DNA from: Paracoccus aestuarii
GTDB taxonomy: Bacteria > Pseudomonadota > Alphaproteobacteria > Rhodobacterales > Rhodobacteraceae
DNA length: 64,000 nucleotides
NCBI RefSeq assembly: GCF_028553885.1
Contig: NZ_CP067169.1
Coordinates: 1,259,501 to 1,323,500, forward strand
Direction of reading: 5' to 3'
Numbering within the stretch: the first letter of the stretch is position 1; each line of letters begins with the position of its first letter. Positions 36,957-45,089 of this stretch are shown piece after piece. Below the pieces are notes generated by a model. The model had not been told where the DNA came from. It saw nothing but the letters and a program-made list of their open reading frames with translations, and did not search any database. Position numbers and translations under genes: made by a program.

Positions 36957-37067
36957 TGAGAACTGGACCGTTTGAATCTGGAGTTTTCGGCTCACCTTCC
37001 CTGGCTGGGAGAGGAGCGGAGAACGATGAAGGCATCGAAGTTTACGGAAGCGCAGAAGGCGTTCATT
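36957..37067 (+). pseudogene. IS3-family fragment: left end and first 14 codons of orfA
   Basis: It starts TGAGAACTGGACCGTTTGAATC, a plausible IS3 end, followed by GGAGCGGAGAACG and an ATG at 37026. This encodes MKASKFTEAQKAFI, the conserved N-terminus of IS3/IS407-type OrfA proteins. Similarity stops abruptly at 37067. The rest of the element is missing and IS5-type sequence follows. Confidence 0.7.
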
Positions 37068-37081
37068 GGCCCGTGCCTCGA

Positions 37082-37282
37082 TCAGGATCGGGGCCCTTGT
37101 GCCAAGCCCCTGTCGGCCAGAAGCCACTCAGCCTTCGGCAGGCTGCCCAGCAGCGCCGCCGCGCCGGTGTAATCGCTAACCTGGCCGGCCGACATGAAGA
37201 ACCCGATCGGCCGCCCCTTCGCATCGGCGACAGCGTGCAACTTGGTGTTCATACCGCCTTTGGTGCGCCCGATCTGGCGCCC
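37082..37282 (-). pseudogene. Truncated IS5-family orfB fragment
   Basis: In the frame offset from orfA, as in IS427-type elements that use programmed frameshifting, the sequence reads GRQIGRTKGGMNTKLHAVAD... to AEWLLADRG. The second catalytic Asp region is present. It then changes to unrelated codons and stops at 37082. The C-terminal half, including the catalytic Glu, is gone. Confidence 0.75.
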
Positions 37283-37683
37283 GCGCCCCCCTTTTTCACC
37301 CCAAGGCTCGAGGCCGTGCGGTGTGCCGTGAGATAGGTCGCGTCAATCATGATCGTCTTGTGCTCGGCGCTCTCGGCGGCAAGGCCGACCATGATCCGGG
37401 CAAAAACCCCGTTATCGCTCCAGCGCTTCCAGCGGTTGTAGAGGGTTTTGGCCGGGCCGTATTCCTTCGGCGCGTCACACCACCGCAACCCATTACGATT
37501 GATGAAAATTATGCCGCTGAGGACGCGACGATCATCGACCCGGGGCTTGCCATGGCTCTTGGGAAAGAACGGTTTCAGACGCTCCATTTGGGCGTCGCTC
37601 AGCCAGTAAAGATTACTCATCGATCAGGTCTCCTTGAGGAGCCTGAATCATGCAAAGACCGTAAGATCAATGGGTCTGGAGCC
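37177..37683. repeat. 507-bp tandem duplication, unit 1
   Basis: The unit runs from TAACCTGGCCGGCCGACATG to GGGTCTGGAGCC. It carries the orfB start region, complete orfA and the element's right end. The junction to unit 2 reads GGAGCC|TAACCTGG, where the intact right end (in unit 2) reads GGAGCC|TACATAAGG. The shared CTA suggests microhomology-mediated duplication. Confidence 0.9.
37249..37620 (-). pseudogene. IS5-family orfA, copy in unit 1
   Basis: This 123-codon open frame, MSNLYWLSDAQMERLKPFFP... to ARSGAPKAV, is the N-terminal part of the transposase (DUF4096-like) with the first catalytic Asp in MIDATYLTAHRTA. The frame itself is intact, but its orfB partner is truncated. Confidence 0.8.
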
Positions 37684-38190
37684 TAACCTGGCCGGCCGAC
37701 ATGAAGAACCCGATCGGCCGCCCCTTCGCATCGGCGACAGCGTGCAACTTGGTGTTCATACCGCCTTTGGTGCGCCCGATCTGGCGCCCGCGCCCCCCTT
37801 TTTCACCCCAAGGCTCGAGGCCGTGCGGTGTGCCGTGAGATAGGTCGCGTCATTCATGATCGTCTTGTGCTCGGCGCTCTCGGCGGCAAGGCCGACCATG
37901 ATCCGGGCAAAAACCCCGCTATCGCTCCAGCGCTTCCAGCGGTTGTAGAGGGTTTTGGCCGGGCCGTATTCCTTCGGCGCGTCACACCACCGCAACCCAT
38001 TACGATTGATGAAAATTATGCCGCTGAGGACGCGACGATCATCGACCCGGGGCTTGCCATGGCACTTGGGAAAGAACGGTTTCAGACGCTCCATTTGGGC
38101 GTCGCTCAGCCAGTAAAGATTACTCATCGATCAGGTCTCCTTGAGGAGCCTGAATCATGCAAAGACCGTAAGATCAATGGGTCTGGAGCC
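37684..38190. repeat. 507-bp tandem duplication, unit 2
   Basis: This is the same length and sequence as unit 1 except for about three substitutions (in orfA: Ser/Cys, Asn/Ser and Ile/Asn changes). It ends at the true right end of the element, before TACATAAGGCCGC. Confidence 0.9.
37756..38127 (-). pseudogene. IS5-family orfA, copy in unit 2
   Basis: This 123-codon frame is nearly identical to the first copy. Three amino-acid changes (KSHG to KCHG, SDNG to SDSG, IMID to IMND) show that the copies have drifted since duplication. The orfB that follows is cut within 70 nt of its start region by the next unit. The 123 nt between the element end and tRNA-Gln (38192-38314) hold nothing I can identify. 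Confidence 0.8.
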
Positions 38191-38314
38191 TACATAAGGC
38201 CGCTTTCTTCGTCTAACGAGTCGCTAAAGATGAGCAGGTTTCATAACCCGCTCGACTGTTCCGGTTGCAAGCGACAAGTTCAATCCAAGCACTTGGTCTA
38301 ACTCGGAAAATTAT

Positions 38315-38389
38315 TGGCTGGGGCGGTAGGATTCGAACCTACGGTACACGGTACCAAAAACCGATGCCTTACCACTTGGCCACGCCCCA
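38315..38389 (-). tRNA. tRNA-Gln (TTG)
   Basis: This is a 75-nt cloverleaf on the leftward strand with encoded CCA. The acceptor TGGGGCG pairs with CGCCCCA and the discriminator is G. The anticodon loop TTTTGGT in stem CGG...CCG gives TTG. It borders the IS remnants, and such tRNA genes are frequent junctions for acquired DNA. Confidence 0.95.
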
Positions 38390-38483
38390 ACTGTGGGAGG
38401 GTGATTACCCAAGCCCGCTGGCGGGTGCAAGACGGAAAATGCAGAAATCTTGCCCCTTGGCGCATCGCCGGGTATCGGGGGGC

Positions 38484-39659
38484 ATGGAACAGGCAGATCT
38501 TGTCATTCTGGGGGCCGGTGCGGCCGGGTTGTTCTGCGCGGGATCGGCGCTGGCGGCGGGGCGGCGGGTCGTGGTGCTGGATCACGCCCCCAAACCGGCG
38601 GAGAAGATCCGCATCTCGGGCGGGGGGCGGTGCAACTTCACCAATATGGCGACGGGGCCTGACCGCTTCCTGTCGGGCAATCCGCGATTCGCGGCCAGCG
38701 CGCTGTCGCGCTATGCGCCGCAGGATTTTGTGGACCTAGTCGACCGGGCAGGCATCGCCTGGCATGAAAAGACCCAAGGCCAGCTGTTCTGCGACGGGAA
38801 GGCCACCCAGATCACCGACCTGCTGCTGGGGCGGATGCGCGGGGCCGAGCTGCGGCTGGAGACCGCCATCGCCTCGGTCGAGCGGACGGCGGACGGGTTT
38901 CACATCCGCACGGGGCAGGGGGCGATCCGCACGCCCCGGCTGGTCGTGGCCACGGGCGGCAAGTCGATCCCCAAGATCGGGGCGACGGGGCTGGCCTATG
39001 ACCTGGCGCGCCAGTTCGGGCTGCGCTTGGTCGAGCCGCGCCCGGCGCTGGTGCCGCTGACCTTTGCTGAACAGGACCTGGCGCTCTGCCGGCCGCTGTC
39101 GGGGGTGGCGGTCGATGCGCGGATCGGTCATCGCGGCGGGCTGTTCCGGGATGCGCTGCTGTTCACGCATCGGGGGCTCAGCGGGCCGGTGATCCTGCAG
39201 ATCTCCAGCTTCTGGCAGCCGGGCGAGGTGCTGACCATCGACCTGGCCCCGGACCTGGACATCGCCGCGCGGCTGAAGGACCAGCGCGCGCGCAGCGGCC
39301 GGGCGCAGGTGGCGACGGTGCTGGCGCAGATGCTGCCCGAACGCCTGGCGCAGGCCATCGCGGCCGAGGCGGGGCTGGGCCAGGCGCGGCTGGCCGATCA
39401 GCCCAATGCCCGGCTGGAGGCCTTGGGCGCCCGGATCAACCGCTGGCAGCTGCGCCCCGTGGGCACCGAGGGCTATCGCACGGCCGAGGTGACCTTGGGC
39501 GGCGTCGACACGCGCGACCTGGATGCGCGCACGATGCAGGCGCGCAAGGTGCCCGGCCTGTCCTTCATCGGCGAATGCGTCGACGTGACCGGCTGGCTGG
39601 GCGGATACAATTTCCAATGGGCCTGGGCATCGGCCGATGCGGCGGGCCGGGCGGCCTAG
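38484..39659 (+). CDS. HI0933/BaiN-family FAD-dependent oxidoreductase
   Basis: This 391-residue flavoprotein has an N-terminal FAD motif LVILGAGAAGLFCAGSAL. The family signature KIRISGGGRCNFTN is at about 47, LVVATGGKSIPKIGATG at about 157, and the C-terminal FIGECVDVTGWLGGYNFQWAWASA. The biochemical role of most members is unsettled. I chose the ATG at 38484 because the Rossmann motif starts six residues later. Its TAG shares a CTAG with the convergent mscS-like gene. Confidence 0.92.
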   Translation: MEQADLVILGAGAAGLFCAGSALAAGRRVVVLDHAPKPAEKIRISGGGRCNFTNMATGPDRFLSGNPRFAASALSRYAPQDFVDLVDRAGIAWHEKTQGQLFCDGKATQITDLLLGRMRGAELRLETAIASVERTADGFHIRTGQGAIRTPRLVVATGGKSIPKIGATGLAYDLARQFGLRLVEPRPALVPLTFAEQDLALCRPLSGVAVDARIGHRGGLFRDALLFTHRGLSGPVILQISSFWQPGEVLTIDLAPDLDIAARLKDQRARSGRAQVATVLAQMLPERLAQAIAAEAGLGQARLADQPNARLEALGARINRWQLRPVGTEGYRTAEVTLGGVDTRDLDARTMQARKVPGLSFIGECVDVTGWLGGYNFQWAWASADAAGRAA

Positions 39660-40948
39660 CCGCGCGGGGTCAGCAGGTCGCGCCCGTCATCCACGCGCTC
39701 GCGTTCGACCATCTCCTCGAAGGCGGCGTCGGGGCCCAGATCGGACAGGCGCCGGTCGGCGGGGCGCGAGGGGCGCGAGGGCCGCTCGGGGCTGTCCTCG
39801 GGCTGTTCCAGGCGCAGGCGGTGGATCGGTTCGGGCGGCAGGAAGCCCTTGGCGTCCAGCGCGTGATGCAGCAGGCGGAAGGCCTCGCCCCGCGCCAGGT
39901 CGAAATCGGTGCCGTCCTGGGACACCCAGCCCCCGGCGCGGATGACGACATGGTCGGGGCCCTGCGCGTCCAGCCAGGCGACGGGCTCGGGGCGCTTCAG
40001 CACGAATTCCATCCCGGCCAGCGCCTTCAGGACCAGATCGCGCGCCCGGCCCAGATCGGCGGCGGGGTCGATCGTCAGCTCCACTATGAAGCGCCGTTCT
40101 GGGTTGCGGGTAAAGTTCGTCAGCACCGCCTTGTAGATGATCTGGTTCGGGATGCGGATATGGTTGCCGTCCAGCGTCAGCAGCGTGGTGCCCCGGCTGG
40201 TCAGGCGGATCACCCGGCCGCGCAGGCCGTTCACCTCGATCAGGTCATCGGGGTTGAAGGGCTGGCGCAGCGACAGCAGCATGGTCGCGACGAAGCCCTC
40301 GATCGTGTCGCGCGCCGCGAAGGACAGCGACAGGCCGAAGATGCCCGCCGCCCCCAGCAGCGTGCCCAGCAGCGCCCGCGCGCCCATCAGGTCCAGCGCG
40401 ACGACCAAGGCCACGATCCATGCCGTCAGGCGGATGGCCTGGGCCAGAAAGCCCGCGATGAAGGGATTGGGCGCCAGCCCCGCCAGCAGCCTTTCGCGCC
40501 GAGAGACCCAGCCCCCCGCCAGGACGATCACCGCCCCCACCGCCAGGCCAAGCATCACGAAGGGCAGCCCCGCGATCACCGCCGTCAGCCGCGTGCTGAA
40601 CCGGTCGCGGACCGATCCGAGCCGCGTTCCCAGATCCGTGGACAGGGTGACGCGGTCCTCGATGGCGACCACGCCCTCGATCCGGCCGACCATGCCCTGC
40701 AGGCGCTGCAGGGTGGGCTGTTCGGCGACCTCGCCCGACAGGGTGACGATGCCCGCATCGACCTGGGCGCGGATGCCGTCGAATTCGGGCACCTGGGCCA
40801 GGATCGTGCCGATGCGGTTCAGGATGGCCAGGTCGGTCGCTGCGTCGTCGCGGGTCGATATCGCGCCCGACGGCGCCTCGGCCGCGGTCTGGGCCAGCGC
40901 CATGGGCGCGGCCCACAGTGCCAGCAGCAGGATCAGCGCGCGGATCAT
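39656..40948 (-). CDS. MscS-family mechanosensitive channel with N-terminal BON-like domain
   Basis: This 430-residue protein has a signal peptide (MIRALILLLALWAAPMALAQ). A periplasmic BON-like domain lies at about 40-105 (FDGIRAQVDAGIVTLSGEV, VEGVVAIEDRV), and three or more membrane helices follow. The MscS pore helix and beta domain are in GAAGIFGLSLSFAARDTIEGFVATMLLSLRQPFNPDD at about 190-230. A soluble alpha/beta tail and an Arg/Pro-rich C-terminus follow. It opens under hypo-osmotic tension. It overlaps kdsA (ATGA) as the last gene of the kpsT-kpsE-kdsA unit, possibly linking envelope polysaccharide and turgor. Confidence 0.9.
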   Translation of the reverse strand: MIRALILLLALWAAPMALAQTAAEAPSGAISTRDDAATDLAILNRIGTILAQVPEFDGIRAQVDAGIVTLSGEVAEQPTLQRLQGMVGRIEGVVAIEDRVTLSTDLGTRLGSVRDRFSTRLTAVIAGLPFVMLGLAVGAVIVLAGGWVSRRERLLAGLAPNPFIAGFLAQAIRLTAWIVALVVALDLMGARALLGTLLGAAGIFGLSLSFAARDTIEGFVATMLLSLRQPFNPDDLIEVNGLRGRVIRLTSRGTTLLTLDGNHIRIPNQIIYKAVLTNFTRNPERRFIVELTIDPAADLGRARDLVLKALAGMEFVLKRPEPVAWLDAQGPDHVVIRAGGWVSQDGTDFDLARGEAFRLLHHALDAKGFLPPEPIHRLRLEQPEDSPERPSRPSRPADRRLSDLGPDAAFEEMVERERVDDGRDLLTPRG

Positions 40949-41787
40949 GCCGGCAGCGGGTCGGCCTTTGCCAGGCGGTCGAAGCCCATCAGCGAGGCGA
41001 TCAGCGCGGGCATCCGGTCCAGCGGGATCATGTTCGGCCCGTCCGAGGGCGCGCGGTCGGGATCCTCATGCGTTTCGATGAAGACGCCCGCCACGCCGAG
41101 CGCCACCGCCGCCCGCGCCATGACCGGGGCGAATTCGCGCTGCCCGCCCGAGCTGCCGCCCTGGCCGCCGGGCTGCTGGACGGAATGGGTGGCGTCCATG
41201 ATGACCGGATAGCCGGTCCGCGCCATGATCGGCAGCGAGCGCATGTCGGCCACCAGCGTGTTATAGCCGAAGCTCGCCCCGCGTTCGGTCAGCAGGATCT
41301 TGTCATTGCCGGTCGAGGCGACCTTGTCGGCCACATTGGGCATGTCCCAAGGCGCCAGGAACTGGCCCTTCTTGACATTGACCACCGCGCCCGTGCGCCC
41401 CGCCGCCAGCAGCAGGTCGGTCTGGCGGCAGAGGAAGGCGGGGATCTGGATCACGTCCACCACCTCGGCCGCGCGGATGGCCTGCTGGGCGTCATGCACG
41501 TCGGTCAGCACCGGACAGCCGATCCGGTCGCGCACCGCGGCCAGGATCTCCAGCCCCTCATCTAGCCCCAAGCCGCGGCGCCCGGACAGCGAGGTGCGGT
41601 TGGCCTTGTCATAGCTGGCCTTGAAGACGAAGGACGCGCCCGCATCGGCGCAGGCCCGGGCCATCGCCTCGGCGATGGACAGGGCGTGGTCCAGCCCCTC
41701 CAGCTGGCAGGGGCCGGCGATCACGGTCAGGGGCAGGTCGTTGCCGCAGGTCAGGGGGCCGATGGGCACATGGCGGATGTGGGTCAT
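40945..41787 (-). CDS. kdsA: 3-deoxy-8-phosphooctulonate synthase
   Basis: This 280-residue TIM-barrel enzyme makes KDO-8-phosphate from PEP and arabinose-5-phosphate. Motifs include VIAGPCQLEG, FVFKASYDKANRTS at about 54, VLTDVHDAQQ at about 92, VVNVKKGQFLAPWD at about 135 and PVIMDATHSVQQPGG at about 194. Lacking the metal-site Cys pattern (GPCQLE with Cys retained), metal dependence is unclear. It sits inside a capsule-export operon, so it may feed the poly-KDO linker of capsule as well as LPS. Confidence 0.95.
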   Translation of the reverse strand: MTHIRHVPIGPLTCGNDLPLTVIAGPCQLEGLDHALSIAEAMARACADAGASFVFKASYDKANRTSLSGRRGLGLDEGLEILAAVRDRIGCPVLTDVHDAQQAIRAAEVVDVIQIPAFLCRQTDLLLAAGRTGAVVNVKKGQFLAPWDMPNVADKVASTGNDKILLTERGASFGYNTLVADMRSLPIMARTGYPVIMDATHSVQQPGGQGGSSGGQREFAPVMARAAVALGVAGVFIETHEDPDRAPSDGPNMIPLDRMPALIASLMGFDRLAKADPLPA

Positions 41788-43541
41788 GTCGATACCTGTT
41801 CACGCAGGATGGATGCCGTCAGGGACAGCATCAGATAGATGCCCCCGAACAGCAGGAAAGCCACCAGTGTATTCTGGAAAGCCTTGGGATAGGTCGCCTC
41901 GTCCGGCGGAATCGGCGCGATGGAGAGCGACAGATAGCGGACCTGCTTGTTCGCCTCGATCCGCGCGGCCTCCATCTGGGCGGCGGCGGCGGCCAGCATC
42001 TCCTGGCGGGTGGCCAGCTCGGCCTCGGCCACGCGCAATTCGCCCCCGATGGCGGCCAGCGAGCTGCGGGTGTCGCTGCCTTGGGTCAGCTGCAGGCGGG
42101 TCTCGGCGATCAATTCGCGCAGCCGGGTGATGTCGCCGCGCACCGCGTCCACGCGGCTCTGGACGGGGCGGGGATTGGCCAGCAGCTGGCCCAGTTCCAG
42201 CTGCTTTTCGGTCAGCTGCCCCTCCAGCGCCGAGACCTGGCCCATGACCACGCTGCTTTCGGCCACGGGGTCCAGCACGCCCAGCCTTTCCTGCAATTCC
42301 TGGACGCGGATCTGGGCGGCCAGCATCTTGGCCTCGGCATCCTCGTAGGTCTCGCGGGCGCCGTCCATCTGGTCGGATCGCATCCGCGCGGTCAGCGCAT
42401 CCACCAGATCCTCGGCATAGGAGATCAGCGCGCGCGAGAACTGTTCGCTCAGCCGTGGGTCGGGGGCGATCACCTCCATGTTCAGCACGCCCTCGGTCGG
42501 GTCATAGCCGATCTTGACCGAATTGCGGTAGAGGCTGAAGGTCGCCTCGTTCGTGGCATCCGCAGGCAGGCGCTTGATCACGTCCGCGGCCGGGTCCTGG
42601 AAGGCGCGGCGGAACCCGTGTTCGGCATCCAGCCGCAGCATCGCGTCGCGCGATGTCAGATAGCTCTGGACCGCGACGGCGTCCTGGTTGGTGGCCATGC
42701 CCGCCCCGCCCAGCACCGCGCCCAGACCGCCGCCGCCCCCGCCGCTGTCGGCGGACTGGATCTGGAACTGGGATTCCGTGGCATAAAGCGGCGTCGCGAT
42801 GCGGAAGTAATACCAGCCGACCAGCATGGTCGGGATCAGCACGAAGGCCAGCAGCCGCAGCGACAGCATCGCCAGGCGCCGGCGCCGGCGCCGGGCCAGG
42901 TCGCGCTGGATGCGATAGATTTCGGCGGCGCGCTTCTCCTCGGTCAGATCCTCGCGCGAGGGCAGGGCGGGGCGCGGCCCCGGCGCGCGTTCCGGCACGA
43001 TCGAGGGCACCGGGGGCGGGCGCAGCGCGGGCGCGTCCGGGCTGGGGGCGGCCTGCGCGCTGCTGCCTTCGCTGGACAGGATGCTGCCCACGGCGTTGCG
43101 ATGGGCGGGGTCGATGCCCTTCTCGCGCAGGCGCAGAACGGCCTCCTCGCCCGAGGCGGCGTCGATCTTGTGCAGCGTGGCGATGCGGCGGGCGATGCGC
43201 AGCTGGCGGTCGGTCAGCTTTTCGGCATGGATCGCGGCCAGCTTCTCCTGCATCTTGGCATCCATGGGCGGGGCAGCATCGGACGGGGCCGCATCGGGCG
43301 GGGCCGCATCGGACGGGGCCGCATCCGGTTCGGCGGGACCGGCATTGGCCGGGCGGTTCAGGTTCAGGTCGCCGAACCCGTCATCCACCGGGCCCGTGGC
43401 CAGGAACTTGGCCAGCCGCGCGTCCTTGCCCTCGGTCGGGGCCTTGGGCGGTTCGGTGCGGGGGCCGTGGCGCAGCGTGACCGGCTGCACCGATTCCGAG
43501 ACCGAGACGTGATAGCGGCGGGCCTTAGGCGGTGTAGTCAT
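41784..43541 (-). CDS. Capsule polysaccharide export inner-membrane protein, KpsE/RkpR type
   Basis: This 585-residue polysaccharide co-polymerase (PCP-3 like) spans inner membrane and periplasm. It has a long Ala/Pro-rich cytoplasmic N-terminus (repeats of SDAAPPDAAP near 90-110) and TM1 at about 245-265 after an RRRRRR stretch. The periplasmic domain has coiled coils (EDAEAKMLAAQIRVQELQERL, QLELGQLL). A PxxP-containing TM2 follows (YPKAFQNTLVAFLLFGGIYLML). The start at 43541 overlaps kpsT by 17 nt. It should partner KpsT and an outer-membrane exporter. Confidence 0.87.
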   Translation of the reverse strand: MTTPPKARRYHVSVSESVQPVTLRHGPRTEPPKAPTEGKDARLAKFLATGPVDDGFGDLNLNRPANAGPAEPDAAPSDAAPPDAAPSDAAPPMDAKMQEKLAAIHAEKLTDRQLRIARRIATLHKIDAASGEEAVLRLREKGIDPAHRNAVGSILSSEGSSAQAAPSPDAPALRPPPVPSIVPERAPGPRPALPSREDLTEEKRAAEIYRIQRDLARRRRRRLAMLSLRLLAFVLIPTMLVGWYYFRIATPLYATESQFQIQSADSGGGGGGLGAVLGGAGMATNQDAVAVQSYLTSRDAMLRLDAEHGFRRAFQDPAADVIKRLPADATNEATFSLYRNSVKIGYDPTEGVLNMEVIAPDPRLSEQFSRALISYAEDLVDALTARMRSDQMDGARETYEDAEAKMLAAQIRVQELQERLGVLDPVAESSVVMGQVSALEGQLTEKQLELGQLLANPRPVQSRVDAVRGDITRLRELIAETRLQLTQGSDTRSSLAAIGGELRVAEAELATRQEMLAAAAAQMEAARIEANKQVRYLSLSIAPIPPDEATYPKAFQNTLVAFLLFGGIYLMLSLTASILREQVST

Positions 43542-44178
43542 AATATTGCTTTGCCTCGTCCAGGGTCTCGAACAGATAGAGCCTGCCGTCACGCAGGATC
43601 GCGGCGCGGTTGCAGAATTTCTCGATCGTGGAGGGCTGGTGCGACACGATCACCGTGGTGGCGTCCTTGAGCCGGTCGAAGAGGACCCGCCCCGCCTTGC
43701 GGTTGAATTCCACGTCTGTCGTCTGCGGCATGCCCTCGTCGATCAGATAGATGTCGAAATCCAGCGCCAGCAGCAGCGAGAAGTTGAACCGCTGGCGCAT
43801 GCCGCTGGAATAGGTGCCTACCGGCATGTCGAAATATTCCGCGATGTCGCACAGCCAGCGGGTGAAGGCCGACACGTAATCGGGGTCCAGCCCGTAGATC
43901 CGCGCGATGTAGCGCGCGTTCTCGTTGCCCGTATGCCGCGTGATCAGCCCGCCCATGAAGCCCAGGGGAAACGAGATCCGGCAGTCGCGGCGGATCCGCC
44001 CCTCATCCGCCTTTTCCAGCCCGCACATCATGTTGACCAGCGTCGTCTTGCCCGTGCCGTTCGGCGCCAGGATGCCCAGGGACTGGCCCAGTTCGACGCG
44101 GAACGAGGCCTGGTCCAGGATGATCTTGTGCTGCTTGCCGGTCCAGAAGGACTTGGACACAGTGTCGAACTCAAGCAC
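43525..44178 (-). CDS. Capsular polysaccharide ABC transporter ATP-binding protein, KpsT type
   Basis: This 217-residue ATPase powers export of capsule-like polysaccharide. The Walker A region is LAPNGTGKTTL, with Ala in place of the first P-loop Gly. The signature motif is YSSGMRQRF, Walker B is FDIYLIDEGMP, and the H-loop is VSHQ. The start is GTG at 44178; an in-frame TAA lies 9 nt further upstream. The usual permease gene kpsM is not next to it or elsewhere in the window. Confidence 0.88.
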   Translation of the reverse strand: MLEFDTVSKSFWTGKQHKIILDQASFRVELGQSLGILAPNGTGKTTLVNMMCGLEKADEGRIRRDCRISFPLGFMGGLITRHTGNENARYIARIYGLDPDYVSAFTRWLCDIAEYFDMPVGTYSSGMRQRFNFSLLLALDFDIYLIDEGMPQTTDVEFNRKAGRVLFDRLKDATTVIVSHQPSTIEKFCNRAAILRDGRLYLFETLDEAKQYYDYTA

Positions 44179-44341
44179 GGCGTTGATTTACCATCTAAAA
44201 TCGGCACGAGGCGGGTCATGCCGGATGCCTTCGGCGTTCATGCGCGGACCTTAGGGCCGGGGGCCTTTCCTGTCCAGTCTTGCCATGGGGCACCAGAAAA
44301 AGTGATCTGACCAGCCTGAAAACCCGCCCAATTCGCGCTAA

Positions 44342-44932
44342 ATGCGGATGATGCCCGATCTGCCCGCCGAAATCGCCGCCTGCCGCCTCTGCGCGACGCG
44401 CTTTGCGGCGACCGCCACGCGCCATGCGCCGCGGCCCGTGGTCTGGTTCCGGCCCGGTGCGCGCATCCTGATCGTGGGGCAGGCGCCGGGCGCGCGGGTC
44501 CATGACAGCGGGCGCCCCTTCACCGACCGATCGGGCGACCGGCTGCGCGACTGGATGGGGGTGGATCAGGCCACCTTCTATGACCGCGACCGCATCGCCA
44601 TCGTGCCCATGGCCTTCTGCTTTCCGGGCTATGACGCCAAGGGGTCGGACCTGCCGCCCCCGCCGATCTGCGCGCAGACCTGGCGCGACCGGGTCATGGC
44701 GCTGTTGCGGCCGCGGCTGACCCTGCTGGTGGGCGGGCATGCGATGCGCTGGCATCTGGGGGCGCGAAACGTCACCCAGGCCGTGCGCGGCTGGCGCGAT
44801 CACGGGCCGGGGGTCATTCCGCTGCCCCATCCCAGCTGGCGCAACACCGGCTGGCTGCGGGCCAATCCCTGGTTCGCCGAGGACCTGCTGCCGGTGCTGC
44901 GCGCCCGCGTGGCCGCGGAACTGGACGGCTGA
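44342..44932 (+). CDS. Uracil-DNA glycosylase superfamily protein
   Basis: This 196-residue protein has ILIVGQAPGARVHDSGRPFTDRSGDRLRDWMG at about 40-70, which is the UDG-fold water-activating loop, and the C-terminal PLPHPSWRN. An N-terminal Cys pair (CRLCATRF) is present. Members are annotated 'uracil-DNA glycosylase family'; whether this one removes uracil is unproven. There is no SD before the ATG at 44342 (GCGCTAAATG). ATGs at 44348 and 44351 are alternatives, and leaderless translation is possible. Confidence 0.83.
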   Translation: MRMMPDLPAEIAACRLCATRFAATATRHAPRPVVWFRPGARILIVGQAPGARVHDSGRPFTDRSGDRLRDWMGVDQATFYDRDRIAIVPMAFCFPGYDAKGSDLPPPPICAQTWRDRVMALLRPRLTLLVGGHAMRWHLGARNVTQAVRGWRDHGPGVIPLPHPSWRNTGWLRANPWFAEDLLPVLRARVAAELDG

Positions 44933-45089
44933 AAGCGAAAAAACCGCGCAAGGCTGGACGCTTGGCGGAACCGCGGCTAAATCCCGGCGGTTCAGCGTCG
45001 GGGTTGTCTTTCGGACCGACATCTTTAACCTTGACCCGACAAGCGGGGGCGCGCGCCGCCCTCCACAAGATCCATAGGGGAGAATCCGC

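Larger units (their letters stand above)
37082..38191 (-). mobile_element. IS5-family (IS427-like) remnant with internal tandem duplication
   Basis: Leftward-reading DNA carries orfA and part of orfB of an IS427-group element. The right end (AGGCTCCAGACCCATTGATC read leftward) lies at about 38191. The left end is lost: orfB breaks off after ...LLADRG near 37106 and runs into sequence next to the IS3 fragment. The stretch 37177-38190 is two tandem copies of one 507-bp unit. No intact transposase can be made in cis. Confidence 0.82.

Noticed and set aside
37177..38190. Two neighbouring direct repeats considered as two independent IS insertions, or as a CRISPR-like array.
   Set aside because: The units are contiguous without target duplications or spacers, and the second unit's junction cuts orfB, so a tandem duplication explains them.
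38192..38314. Possible attachment-site or integrase remnant beside tRNA-Gln.
   Set aside because: No duplicate of the tRNA 3' end and no integrase-like codons are visible in the window.
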